The position numbers and the translations under genes are program-made. The notes under the pieces are model-generated. The model did not search any database. It saw nothing but the letters and a program-made list of their open reading frames with translations, and had not been told where the DNA came from. Shown here piece after piece: positions 1 through 8,177 of a DNA stretch of 64,000 nucleotides. Each line of letters opens with the position of its first letter. The stretch's first letter is position 1. The DNA comes from CAWBLP01 sp963721065 (GTDB lineage: Bacteria > Pseudomonadota > Alphaproteobacteria > Acetobacterales > Acetobacteraceae), in NCBI GenBank assembly GCA_963721065.1, contig CAVRHO010000002.1, positions 1,302,001 to 1,366,000 of the forward strand, written 5' to 3'.

Positions 1-2
1 TC

Positions 3-437
3 TGCGCGGCGATGGGCGCCAGCCTGACCAACATCTTCCTGATCTACACCAACGAGTCGATCGTCCGCGTGTTCTTCATCACCGCGGCGACCTTCGCGGG
101 GATGAGCATCTACGGCTACACCACGAAGACGGACCTTAGCCGTTTCGGCAGCTTCCTGATCATGGGGCTGATCGGTGTGATCATCGCCAGCGTGGTCAAC
201 ATCTTCGTCGCGAGTTCGGCCCTGCAGTTCGCCGTCAGCGTGATCGGCGTGCTGGTCTTCACGGGCCTGACCGCCTACGACACGCAGCGGATCAAGGCCA
301 CCTACATGCAGTATGCCTATGCCGAGGGTGTGGATCTGGCCGCCAAGCGCAGCGTGTATGACGCGCTGAGCCTCTACCTGAACTTCATCAACCTGTTCAT
401 GCTGCTGCTGCAGCTGATGGGCAACAGGAACAGCTAA
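3..437 (+). CDS. Bax inhibitor-1/YccA family membrane protein (5' truncated by window edge)
   Basis: The frame is open from the left edge, so the start codon lies outside the window and only about 145 C-terminal codons are present. Members are inner-membrane proteins of six to seven helices; the Bacillus homologue YetJ is a pH-sensitive Ca2+ leak channel. At least four hydrophobic segments are visible, followed by TAYDTQRIK and the family's usual ending LSLYLNFINLFMLLLQL. In LYLNFIN the Asn stands where many homologues have Asp; I believe Asn is also common in alphaproteobacteria, so this need not mean loss of function. A rho-independent terminator follows 27 bp after the stop. Family assignment is firm; the physiological role is inferred. 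Confidence 0.88.
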   Translation, partial: CAAMGASLTNIFLIYTNESIVRVFFITAATFAGMSIYGYTTKTDLSRFGSFLIMGLIGVIIASVVNIFVASSALQFAVSVIGVLVFTGLTAYDTQRIKATYMQYAYAEGVDLAAKRSVYDALSLYLNFINLFMLLLQLMGNRNS

Positions 438-463
438 GCGTTCCTGGCCGATCAACAAACAGG

Positions 464-498
464 AAGCGCGCCTTCTCCGGCCGGGGGAGGCGCGTTTT
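464..498 (+). terminator. Rho-independent terminator after the BI-1 gene
   Basis: A GC-rich hairpin with arms GCGCGCCT and AGGCGCGT around a GC-rich loop is followed directly by a TTTT run. It lies 27 bp past the stop codon in the expected orientation. Confidence 0.8.
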
Positions 499-560
499 CG
501 TATGCGGCGCGCGGTGGCCGTCACATCGACCCGCGTTGTGCTTGACGCACGGTCAGCCAT

Positions 561-655
561 TCAGCGTCGTGGCCGGCATGGGCGGGCCATCCACGTCGTT
601 CATAGCTGCCCTCAGCAGGAATGTTGGATGGCCGGCCTGCGGGTGGTTCGGTGCG
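561..655. repeat. Type B intergenic palindromic element (degenerate copy)
   Basis: Inverted arms GCGGGCCATCCACGTC and TTGGATGGCCGGCCTGC flank a short centre. The same words (CGTCGTGGC, CCATCCACG, GGATGGCSGGC) recur near 3.5, 18.2, 20.2-20.4, 27.6, 38.2, 50.0 and 62.0-62.3 kb. It fills most of the spacer between the BI-1 gene and the convergent monooxygenase gene; I see no other feature between 499 and 747. Confidence 0.6.
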
Positions 656-747
656 TGGGCAATATGGAAGCCGAAGCGGCTTCATGTCAGCAGGACCGAC
701 GTCCCGGCGCGCCGTGTCCGCGCCGGGTTCGGGTGGCGATGCCGCCG

Positions 748-2103
748 CTATCGCGCCCGGCGCCAGTCGCCGATCGCCGGGCGGGCCAGGCCCAGGTTCT
801 CCCGCAGCGTGGTGCCGGCGTAGTCCTTGTGGATCAGCCCGCGCCGCTGCAGCTCCGGCGTGATGTAGCGGGCGAAGTCCTCATACGCGCCCGGCACGTG
901 AGAGGCCGCCACAACGAAACCGTCGCACGCCCGGCCCTGGAACCATTCCTCCATGCCGTCCACCACGTCCTTCGGGCTGCCCACGAAGCGGGGGTGGTCG
1001 CGGAACGTGCCGCGATGCGTCACTTCCATGAAATCGCGCGTGGTGGGATTGCGCTTGCCGGTGATGCGCGTCACCCGGTCGCGCAGGCCCTGGGCGCCGG
1101 TCCATTCGCGGATCTCTTCCTCGGTCCACGGCTCGTCCACCGGCTTCTTCGACAGATCGACGTTCAGCACTTCGCACAACAGCGACAACTGGTCGATTTC
1201 CTTCGGCAGCTTGTCGATCAGTGCCGCCTTGTCCTCGGCCTCGGCGCGGGTTTCCGCCACCACGTGATACACGCCGGCCGCAACGAACACCTTCTCCGGA
1301 TCGCGGCCGGCTTCGGCGACCTGCTGCTTGAAGGTGGCATAGTCTTCCTTGCCGGTCTTCAGGTCGTGGTAGTTGACGAACACCAGTTCGGCCCAGCGTG
1401 CGGCGAAGCGCCGGCCCCGGCCGCTCTGCCCGGCCTGGATGATCACCGGATGGCCCTGCGGCGAACGCGGCACGGTGAACGGCCCGCGTGAGCGGAAGTG
1501 CTTCCCCGCGTAGTCCAGCCGGTGAACCTTTTCCGGATGCGCGAACAGGCCGGTCTTCTTGTCCAGCACGATCGCGTCGTCTTCCCAGGAGTCCCAGTGG
1601 CCCATCACCACTTCCATGAACTCGTCGGCGCGGTCGTAGCGCAGGTCGTGTTCGCCGTGTGACGACTGGCCCATGTTCAGCGCCTCGCCGTCGTTCATCG
1701 ACGTCACCACGTTCCACGCGGCGCGGCCGTTGGTCATCAGGTCCAGCGTCTGGAACACGCGGGCGACGTGGAACGGCTCGTAGTACGTCGTTGTGTAGGT
1801 GGAGCCGAGGCCGAGCCGCTCGGTGGCCATGCCCATGACGGTCAGGATGGTGACCGGGTCCATTTTGACGCAGCGGATGCCGTTGGCGACGGTGGAACTG
1901 TGGTCGCCGCCGAAACGGTCCGGCATTGCCAGCCGGTCATCGAAGAACCCCAGGTGGAATTTCCCCGCCTCCAGCGCCCGGCCGATGCGGCGGTAGTATT
2001 CGGCGCTGGTGAAATCCGGCATCGCCTCCGGATGGCGCCAGGAGCCAACGAAGTTGGTGCAGTTCTGCGCCTGCAGGAAGCCGACAAGGGTCATCTGGCG
2101 CAT
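748..2103 (-). CDS. NtaA/SnaA/DszA-family FMN-dependent monooxygenase
   Basis: A 451-residue flavin monooxygenase of the luciferase-like superfamily, NtaA/SnaA/SoxA(DszA) branch, whose members use FMNH2 from a separate reductase to oxidise chelators, sulfones or similar small organics. The length matches the family (about 430-460). Family-typical blocks are visible: FVGSWRHPEA near residue 19, AAWNVVTSMND near 134, HWDSWEDDA near 168 and VIIQAGQSGRGR near 221. The ATG has GGGAG about 8 bp upstream. No flavin reductase gene is adjacent, so the partner must be encoded elsewhere. A 9-bp-arm palindrome lies just upstream of the ribosome binding site. The substrate cannot be told from sequence. 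Confidence 0.9.
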   Translation of the reverse strand: MRQMTLVGFLQAQNCTNFVGSWRHPEAMPDFTSAEYYRRIGRALEAGKFHLGFFDDRLAMPDRFGGDHSSTVANGIRCVKMDPVTILTVMGMATERLGLGSTYTTTYYEPFHVARVFQTLDLMTNGRAAWNVVTSMNDGEALNMGQSSHGEHDLRYDRADEFMEVVMGHWDSWEDDAIVLDKKTGLFAHPEKVHRLDYAGKHFRSRGPFTVPRSPQGHPVIIQAGQSGRGRRFAARWAELVFVNYHDLKTGKEDYATFKQQVAEAGRDPEKVFVAAGVYHVVAETRAEAEDKAALIDKLPKEIDQLSLLCEVLNVDLSKKPVDEPWTEEEIREWTGAQGLRDRVTRITGKRNPTTRDFMEVTHRGTFRDHPRFVGSPKDVVDGMEEWFQGRACDGFVVAASHVPGAYEDFARYITPELQRRGLIHKDYAGTTLRENLGLARPAIGDWRRAR

Positions 2104-2115
2104 GCGGAAGCTCCC

Positions 2116-2147
2116 GGGTGAAATTTACGCTAGCACGTATTTCACCC
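2116..2147. promoter_or_regulatory. Candidate operator: 9-bp inverted repeat upstream of the monooxygenase
   Basis: Perfect arms GGGTGAAAT and ATTTCACCC are separated by 14 bp; the left arm starts 13 bp before the start codon of the divergently read monooxygenase. Position and symmetry suit a repressor site over the promoter or leader. No regulator gene is adjacent. Confidence 0.45.
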
Positions 2148-2357
2148 CTACGTCGCCGGGGCTGCAAGCGGCTGTTCGTGGTATGGTCCGCGGTGAGTGT
2201 CGCATGTCGCGCGCGGGCTGCGATGTGCATCGCGCGCGGGTTGAGACTCGCCGCTTCCTGGTGCACACACCCGAAGCCAGCCGGCAGGGCGTCCACAGTG
2301 GCCTTCGGGTCGCTTCGGTGACAAAACCTGCCGCACGAGAACCAGGAGATTCGGGCA

Positions 2358-3365
2358 ATGGCGACGCGCAGCGTGGCGACGGTATTCGGCGGCTCGGGCT
2401 TCATCGGGCGCTACGTGGTCAAGCGCCTGGCGCAGAAGGGGTTCATCGTCCGGGTGGCGGTGCGCGACCCGGAGGCGGCCCTGTTCCTCAAGCCGATGGG
2501 CGCGGTGGGGCAGGTTGTGCCGCTGTATGCCTCGGTCACCAATGAGGCGACGGTGCAGCGCGCGGTGGACGGCGCCGCGCTGGTGGTGAACCTGGTCGGC
2601 ATCCTGGCGGAAAGCCGCGCCGGCCAGTTCGACCAGGTGCACGGGGAAGGCGCCGGACGGGTCGCTCGGCTGGCCACCGCCGCCGGCGCGCAACGCATGG
2701 TGCATCTGTCGGCGATCGGCGCAGACCCCGCGAGCCCCAGCCAGTACGGCAAGAGCAAGGCGGCCGGCGAGCAGGCGGTGCAGGCCGGGTTCCCCGGCGC
2801 CACGATCCTGCGGCCGTCCATCGTGTTCGGGCCGGAGGACAACTTCTTCAACCGTTTCGGCGCGATGGCCCGCATGATGCCGTTCATGCCGGTGATCGCC
2901 GGCGCCACGAAGATGCAGCCGGTCTATGTCGGCGACGTGGCGGATGCCGTGATGGCGGCACTGGGCCGGACCGACGCGGCCGGCTCCATCTACGAGCTGG
3001 GCGGGCCCCGGGTTTGGACCTTCCGCGAGCTGCTGGCCTACATCCTGAAGGAGACCGGGCGGCGGCGGCCGATGATCGATATGCCGATGGGCCTGGCGCA
3101 ACTGCAGGCGCGCTTCATGGAGCTGCTGCCCTGGAAGCCGCTGACCCGCGACCAGTTGCTGATGCTGTCGCGTGACAACGTGGTGGCCGAGGGCATGCCC
3201 GGCCTGTCGCAGTTGGACATCATGCCAACCCCGGTGGAACTGGTGGTGCCCGGCTATCTGCGTCGCTTCCAGCCCGGCGGCGGCCGGCGGCCCGTCCTGC
3301 CGGAGCAGCAGATCGGCGGGAAAACGGACCTTTCGTTCCAGGCCAGGGACGTGGGCGCGGGCTGA
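2358..3365 (+). CDS. Complex I NDUFA9-like NAD(P)-binding protein (atypical SDR)
   Basis: A 335-residue protein of the atypical short-chain dehydrogenase group related to mitochondrial NDUFA9, an accessory subunit of respiratory complex I. The N-terminal Rossmann signature GGSGFIGRYV lies at about residues 11-20; VVNLVGIL, the dinucleotide-binding strand region, is near residue 77, and YGKSKAAGE gives the Tyr-x-x-x-Lys pair near residues 131-135. Family members bind NAD(P)H but often lack proven enzymatic activity. AGGAG lies about 9 bp before the ATG. It is divergent from the monooxygenase across a 254-bp spacer. A stand-alone gene of this kind is common in alphaproteobacteria. Confidence 0.85.
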   Translation: MATRSVATVFGGSGFIGRYVVKRLAQKGFIVRVAVRDPEAALFLKPMGAVGQVVPLYASVTNEATVQRAVDGAALVVNLVGILAESRAGQFDQVHGEGAGRVARLATAAGAQRMVHLSAIGADPASPSQYGKSKAAGEQAVQAGFPGATILRPSIVFGPEDNFFNRFGAMARMMPFMPVIAGATKMQPVYVGDVADAVMAALGRTDAAGSIYELGGPRVWTFRELLAYILKETGRRRPMIDMPMGLAQLQARFMELLPWKPLTRDQLLMLSRDNVVAEGMPGLSQLDIMPTPVELVVPGYLRRFQPGGGRRPVLPEQQIGGKTDLSFQARDVGAG

Positions 3366-3495
3366 CGCCCGCCGACCAACAGGCTTTCCCGTCTTCATGC
3401 GGGCTTGTGGCGGCGAAGCGGATCAAGCGCAGGGCGGGCTTGGCCTGACCTCGTGATCCGACGCCAACGGATCGATCCAGCAAGCAAAGCGTACC

Positions 3496-3590
3496 ACGTC
3501 GTGGCGGGCGAAGGGCCGGCCATCCACGACTTTGCCGCTCGCACCGAAGAAAAGTCGTGGATGGCCGACCGGAGCCTGTCCTCGGGCGCG
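3496..3590. repeat. Type B intergenic palindromic element
   Basis: CATCCACGACTTTG (3521-3534) and its inverse AAAGTCGTGGATG (3551-3563) form a hairpin around about 16 bp. The outer words CGTCGTGGCGGGCGAAGG and CCTGTCCTCGGGCG are the family's terminal arms. It sits in the 300-bp spacer between the NDUFA9-like gene and convergent galE. Confidence 0.75.
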
Positions 3591-3664
3591 CCTTTGCCGC
3601 GACCCTTGGGGCCGGCCATGACGATGGTGGCACGCACCGGGCTCCATCCGTCGGCATCAGCGCA

Positions 3665-4654
3665 TTAGCCTCCGCCGTATCCCCCCGGGTGCGCCTCGCG
3701 CCACGCCAGGGCGGTGCGCACGATGTCGTCCAGTGCGGCGAATTGCGGCTGCCAGCCGGCGGCCTGTGCCGCGGCGGAACCCGCCACCAGCGCCGCCGGA
3801 TCCCCGGGCCGACGGGCCGCGACACGGTGCGGCACCGGACGCCCGGAGACCCGTTCCACCGCGCGGATCACCTCCAGCACCGAGTGACCCTGGCCGTTAC
3901 CCAGGTTCCAGGTGACGCTGCCCGTCTCCAGCCGGTCCACCGCCAGCAGATGCGCCGCGGCCAGGTCGGTGACATGCACGTAGTCGCGGACGCAGGTGCC
4001 ATCCGGCGTGGCGTAGTCGTCGCCATACACGTCCAGGCCCGACCGCCGGCCCAGGGCCGCGTCGATCACCAGCGGGATCAGGTGGGTTTCCGGCGTGTGG
4101 TCCTCGCCGGCCCGTCCTGCCGGATCGGCGCCGGCGGCGTTGAAGTAGCGCAGGCAGGCGCTGCGCAGGCCGTGGATGCGGTCGGCCCACAGCAGCGCCC
4201 GCTCGATCATCCACTTGCTCTCGCCATAGGGCGATCCAGGGTCGATGCGCGCGGTCTCCGGGATCGGCACCTCATCCGGCGTGCCGAACAGTGCCGCGGT
4301 GGAGGACAGCACGAATCGGCGCACCCCGTGCCGCACGCAGGCCTCGATCAGGCGCACGCCGTTGCCGGCGTTCTCGGTGAAGTAACGATACGGCTCGCGC
4401 ATGCTCTCGCCCACCAGCGACAGCGCGGCGAAATGGAACACCGCATCCCACGGGCCGTCGGCCAGCACTGCGTCCACCGCGGCGGCGTCGGCCAGGTCCG
4501 CCCGGATCAGCCGCACCCCGGGCGGGACCGCGGCGCGATGGCCGGTGCGCAAATTGTCCAGCACCACCGGCGTATCGCCGCGGTCCAGCAGGGCAAGCAC
4601 CAGATGGCTGCCGACATAGCCGGCCCCGCCGGTCACCAGGAAACGTTGCGGCAT
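3665..4654 (-). CDS. galE: UDP-glucose 4-epimerase
   Basis: Interconverts UDP-glucose and UDP-galactose, supplying galactosyl donors for surface polysaccharide. The N-terminal NAD-binding motif GGAGYVGSH is at about residues 9-17, NLRTGHRAAVP follows the second strand, the catalytic Ser/Thr lies in LSSTAALFG near residue 118, and YGESK near residue 144 gives the Tyr-Lys pair. ACLRYFNAAGAD is the usual GalE substrate-binding block. Length (329 residues) fits. I chose the ATG at 4654; an upstream GTG at 4660 in frame would add two residues. It starts only 19 bp after the wzc stop, so it is almost certainly cotranscribed with the polysaccharide kinase. Confidence 0.93.
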   Translation of the reverse strand: MPQRFLVTGGAGYVGSHLVLALLDRGDTPVVLDNLRTGHRAAVPPGVRLIRADLADAAAVDAVLADGPWDAVFHFAALSLVGESMREPYRYFTENAGNGVRLIEACVRHGVRRFVLSSTAALFGTPDEVPIPETARIDPGSPYGESKWMIERALLWADRIHGLRSACLRYFNAAGADPAGRAGEDHTPETHLIPLVIDAALGRRSGLDVYGDDYATPDGTCVRDYVHVTDLAAAHLLAVDRLETGSVTWNLGNGQGHSVLEVIRAVERVSGRPVPHRVAARRPGDPAALVAGSAAAQAAGWQPQFAALDDIVRTALAWREAHPGGYGGG

Positions 4655-4673
4655 ACGCACAAGACCTTCACTG

Positions 4674-6893
4674 CTATTTCAGGCGGCGATGATACACGCC
4701 GGCGTCGGCATAGCCCGAATGCGAATGCGCGTGAGCATCGACCCGCGTCAGCACCGTGCCGACCACATGCGCGTGCGCTTCCTCCAGCCGTTCCACCGTA
4801 TGCCGCAGCATGGCGCGGGGCGTGGCGCGCCAGCGCACGCACAGCAGCGTCGCATCGGCCAGGCCGGCGACGATGCGCGCCTCGGTGAAGGTCTGGGCCG
4901 GCGGGGCGTCCAGCAGGATCAGGTCGTAGTCCTGGCGCAGCTCCTCCAGGATCTCCGCCATGGCGCCGGACAGAAACAGGTCCGGCACATCGGTCCCGAC
5001 ACGGCCGGCCTCGATCACGTCCAGGCGGGACTGCACGTCGCGCTGGATCACCTCCTGCGGGCGCGCCTTGCCGCGCAGGCAGTCCGCCAGCCCGACCGGT
5101 GACGGCCTGGTGTGCATCAACCGGCTGAACGCCGGGCGGCGCAGGTCGCATTCCACCACCAGCGTGCGCTGCCCCCCTCTAGCTGCGGCGAGGCCAAGCG
5201 CCAGCACGACCGAGGTCTTGCCTTCGCCGGCCCGCGGAGAGGTGACCGTCAAAACGCGCGCCCCCCCGAGATCGAACTGCAGCGCCGCCCGCAGCGCACG
5301 CAACTGCTCCGCGAACGGCGAGGCCGGCCGGCGGTCGGCGAACTCGCTGACCTCCAGAATGCCCAGCCGGCGACGGTCGAGCTCCGGCAGCAGGGCAAAA
5401 CAGGGCAGGGCCAGCGCGGCCCGCGCATCCTCGCCGCTGTGCAGCGTGGAATCCGCCAGTTCCAGCAGATAGACCAGCAGCAGGCCGAACAGCACGCCCG
5501 ATACCACGGCGACCGCCATCAGCGGCACCACACGCGGAGAGCTCGGCGCGGCGGGCGGCAGTGCCTCGGAAATCTCGTGCGCCTCGGACGTTTCGATGGC
5601 CGCCTGCTGGGCGGTCTGCTGAATGCGGCCCAGCACGTCCTGAAGTTGCTGGCGTGACGCCTCCATGTCGCGCGCCATGGCGTTCAGGGAGATTTCCGCC
5701 TTGCGATGGCGGTCCGCTTCCAGTTCGGCGGCCTTCAGGTCCCGTTGCAGCTCGGCGACCCGCTCGCGGGCGGCGCGGACATCGGCCCGGGTCGCCGCGG
5801 CGACACGCCGGGTTTCCGCGGCCACGGCGTGCCGGGCGGCGGCGAGTTGCTGGCGCAGGCTGATGGCGTCGGGGTGGTTCGGCCCCAATTGCGCGGCCCT
5901 GGCCTGAAGCTCCGCCGCGATCTTGGCTTCCTGGGTACGCAGCGGCACGACGCTGGGGGCCACCGCGGCCTCGGCCTCGGCGCCACTCTGGCCGCGTATG
6001 GTCGCCAGCCGTCCCTCGGCATTGGCCAGGCCGGCCTTGGCGCTCACCAGTTGCTCGGTCAGGTGGGTGATGCGTTCCGCGTCGATCCCGGCGTGCATGC
6101 CCTTGGCCAGGCCGTGGCTGGCGCGGTAGGCGGCGATCCTGTCTTCGCCGTCCTGCACCTGCTTGCGCAGTTCCGCGGCGCGCCGTTTGAGCCAGCGCGT
6201 GGCGACGTCCACTGCCCGGTGCTTCGCGGCGAACTGGTCCTTGATGTAGATGTCCATGGCATTGTTCACCGCGGTGGCGGCGACCTGCCGGTTTTCCGCG
6301 GTGAAGCTGACCTGGATGACGCGGGAATATTTCACCGTATGCGCGCTGAGCGCGGCCTGCACGGCGGCCAGCGTGGCGTTGCGGTTGTCATCCTGGTTGG
6401 GACCGTAGGCCGCCTTCTGCACCGGCGGGGGCTTCAGGCCGAGCAGTCCTTCCAGGCCGGCCAGGGTTCGGTGCCACAGGCTGGGGCGGCGCAGGGCCGG
6501 GTTGAACTCGGGGTCGTTGAACAGGTTGCCGCGTTCCGCGACGCGTTCGGCGATGCGCAGGCTTTGCAGGATCTCCGCCTGGCTGGCCATCACCGCCTCG
6601 TTGGTGGGGGCGACGCGCAGGATGCTTTGCAGCTCGCGCAGCTTGTATTCGCTGGGCTCGTAGATCAGGGCGCCGGTGGCGGTGTAGCGCGGCGTCACCC
6701 GGCTGATGGCAATGGCGGCCAGCAGCGGCACCACCAGCATGCAGGCCAGCAGCGGCCGCTTGCGCCGCCGCAGGACGCCCAGCAGCGTTGCGAGGTCCGG
6801 CGTTCCCGGTGGCGCGGCCAGGGCGACGGGCGGACGATACCCCCCGCTGTCCGGCAGGGCCGCTTCGGTTGGACCGGCAGGTTTGTCCAGCAT
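4674..6893 (-). CDS. Wzc-like polysaccharide co-polymerase / BY-type tyrosine kinase
   Basis: Inner-membrane protein that controls exopolysaccharide chain length and export. Domains in the 739 residues: Wzz domain flanked by membrane segments near residues 47-66 and about 450-475, a long Ala/Glu/Arg-rich coiled coil between them, and a cytoplasmic BY-kinase domain after about residue 545. Walker A is SPRAGEGKTS (552-561), Walker A' is VVECDLRRP (579-587), Walker B is LILLDAPP (about 658-665). The C-terminal tail has only two tyrosines, in GYADAGVYHRRLK, fewer than the Tyr cluster of E. coli Wzc. It is divergent from the Wza-like lipoprotein gene and followed by galE, so the three form an export module. 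No glycosyltransferase genes are in view. Confidence 0.9.
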   Translation of the reverse strand: MLDKPAGPTEAALPDSGGYRPPVALAAPPGTPDLATLLGVLRRRKRPLLACMLVVPLLAAIAISRVTPRYTATGALIYEPSEYKLRELQSILRVAPTNEAVMASQAEILQSLRIAERVAERGNLFNDPEFNPALRRPSLWHRTLAGLEGLLGLKPPPVQKAAYGPNQDDNRNATLAAVQAALSAHTVKYSRVIQVSFTAENRQVAATAVNNAMDIYIKDQFAAKHRAVDVATRWLKRRAAELRKQVQDGEDRIAAYRASHGLAKGMHAGIDAERITHLTEQLVSAKAGLANAEGRLATIRGQSGAEAEAAVAPSVVPLRTQEAKIAAELQARAAQLGPNHPDAISLRQQLAAARHAVAAETRRVAAATRADVRAARERVAELQRDLKAAELEADRHRKAEISLNAMARDMEASRQQLQDVLGRIQQTAQQAAIETSEAHEISEALPPAAPSSPRVVPLMAVAVVSGVLFGLLLVYLLELADSTLHSGEDARAALALPCFALLPELDRRRLGILEVSEFADRRPASPFAEQLRALRAALQFDLGGARVLTVTSPRAGEGKTSVVLALGLAAARGGQRTLVVECDLRRPAFSRLMHTRPSPVGLADCLRGKARPQEVIQRDVQSRLDVIEAGRVGTDVPDLFLSGAMAEILEELRQDYDLILLDAPPAQTFTEARIVAGLADATLLCVRWRATPRAMLRHTVERLEEAHAHVVGTVLTRVDAHAHSHSGYADAGVYHRRLK

Positions 6894-7181
6894 CGGCTGT
6901 CCATGCCTCCGGTAACGCCGGGCGGTTTTGCCCAGGGGACATGCAGTGGTGTCCCCACCTATACCGGGCGGGACTTAACGGCAGGCTAACGCGGCCAGGT
7001 TTATGGCGGGTGGCGGTCCAGGGCCGTTGCACTCCGATCGTGGGGCAGGCACCGGCGTCGGGCGGGGGTTTGGCCTGGGCCGCCGTGCGGGACCGGCGGC
7101 GTTAACCTTTCGCTCAGGTCGTGCGGCGATGATGCGGCGTCGGAAAATCCGCGCCGTGTCGACTCAGGATGAGGTCCCGCC

Positions 7182-7736
7182 GTGCGCCTGCTGCTGTTCT
7201 GTTGTGTCCTGCTTACGGTGCTGGCGGGCTGTGCGCCCGGCGGCGACCTGCCGCCGCTGTCGCCGGCCCCGGCCGGCGTGTATCACCTGGGGGCCGGGGA
7301 TACGGTGCGGGTGATCACCTTCGGCCAGGACCAACTGACGGGGACGTTCCGGGTGGCGGAGAACGGCACCATCGCCGTGCCGCTGCTGGGGGATGTGCGG
7401 GCGGCCGGGCTGACCCCCTCGGCGCTGCAGGCGGCCATCGCCGCGGGGCTGAAACGCGCGAACATGCTGCGTGATCCGCAGGTGACGGTCGAGGTGAGCC
7501 AGTACCGCCCGGTCTTCGTGCTGGGGGAGGTGAACAAGCCGGGCCAGTATCCATACCAGCCGGGCATGACCGTGGTCGGCGCCGTGGCGGAGGCCGGGGG
7601 ATTCACCTATCGCGCGGTGCAGGACCGCGCCTCCGTGGTGCGCACGGTGCACGGGAAGGCGGTGGAGGGCCGCGCGACACGGCAGGATTTCGTGCAGCCC
7701 GGCGATGTGGTCACGGTGTTTGAGCGGCGGTTCTGA
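7182..7736 (+). CDS. Wza-like polysaccharide export lipoprotein
   Basis: A 184-residue outer-membrane polysaccharide export protein (Poly_export plus one SLBB domain). The N-terminus is a lipoprotein signal ending in LAGC (Cys17). GAGDTVRV near residue 39 opens the export domain; RPVFVLGEVNKPGQYPY near 108 starts the SLBB domain. The start is GTG at 7182 with GAGG about 8 bp upstream; no ATG fits the signal peptide. It is short compared with E. coli Wza (about 380 residues), as is usual for alphaproteobacterial members with a single SLBB domain. It diverges from wzc across 288 bp, which should hold both promoters, although I could not pick a convincing one. Confidence 0.88.
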   Translation: MRLLLFCCVLLTVLAGCAPGGDLPPLSPAPAGVYHLGAGDTVRVITFGQDQLTGTFRVAENGTIAVPLLGDVRAAGLTPSALQAAIAAGLKRANMLRDPQVTVEVSQYRPVFVLGEVNKPGQYPYQPGMTVVGAVAEAGGFTYRAVQDRASVVRTVHGKAVEGRATRQDFVQPGDVVTVFERRF

Positions 7737-7842
7737 CCCTGAAGGTCGTGTGGGCAGTTCGGCGCAATCGTAACTGAGGGCAGCCGGAACGGACCTTGGG
7801 CGATCGGCGCGGACGGGCCAGCGCCTGCGCGCAGCGCATTTG

Positions 7843-7972
7843 ATTTTTCAACACGGAGAAAGAACGAGGACCACGAAGGGCCACAGGAGTCGGTGATTGC
7901 TCGACGGCCGCGGGGCAATCACCGACTCCTGTGGCCCTTCGTGGCTCTCCCTTCTTTCTCCGTGTTGAAATC
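7843..7972. repeat. Long imperfect inverted repeat (arms of about 57 nt, 14-nt loop)
   Basis: The left arm runs from ATTTTTCAACACGGAG to AGTCGGTGATTGC, the loop is about 7901-7914, and the right arm is its near-exact reverse complement ending CTCCGTGTTGAAATCC. The inner 33 bp pair perfectly and a few mismatches lie around 7865-7872. It lies in the 440-bp gap between the wza-like gene and the convergent hydrolase. It may act as a very strong bidirectional terminator or be a miniature mobile element. The outer word TTCAACACGGAG recurs at 61.83-61.87 kb. Confidence 0.85.
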
Positions 7973-8177
7973 CTTACCGTAGAGCCGGGCCACACGACTT
8001 CGGACGGCGTTAATTCCCGCGGCGGCCTGCAAACGCGATGCCGGCAAGGGGAGGAGGCGTGCCCTGGCGAGGCCCCCAATCCTTGCGGATTGCCCACGGC
8101 CTCGCCGAGTGATGCCCCCGGTCCTGCGTGGGCTGTCCCAGCCCTGATGCGCTGCCGCAAGCTCAGCCCATGCGCGG

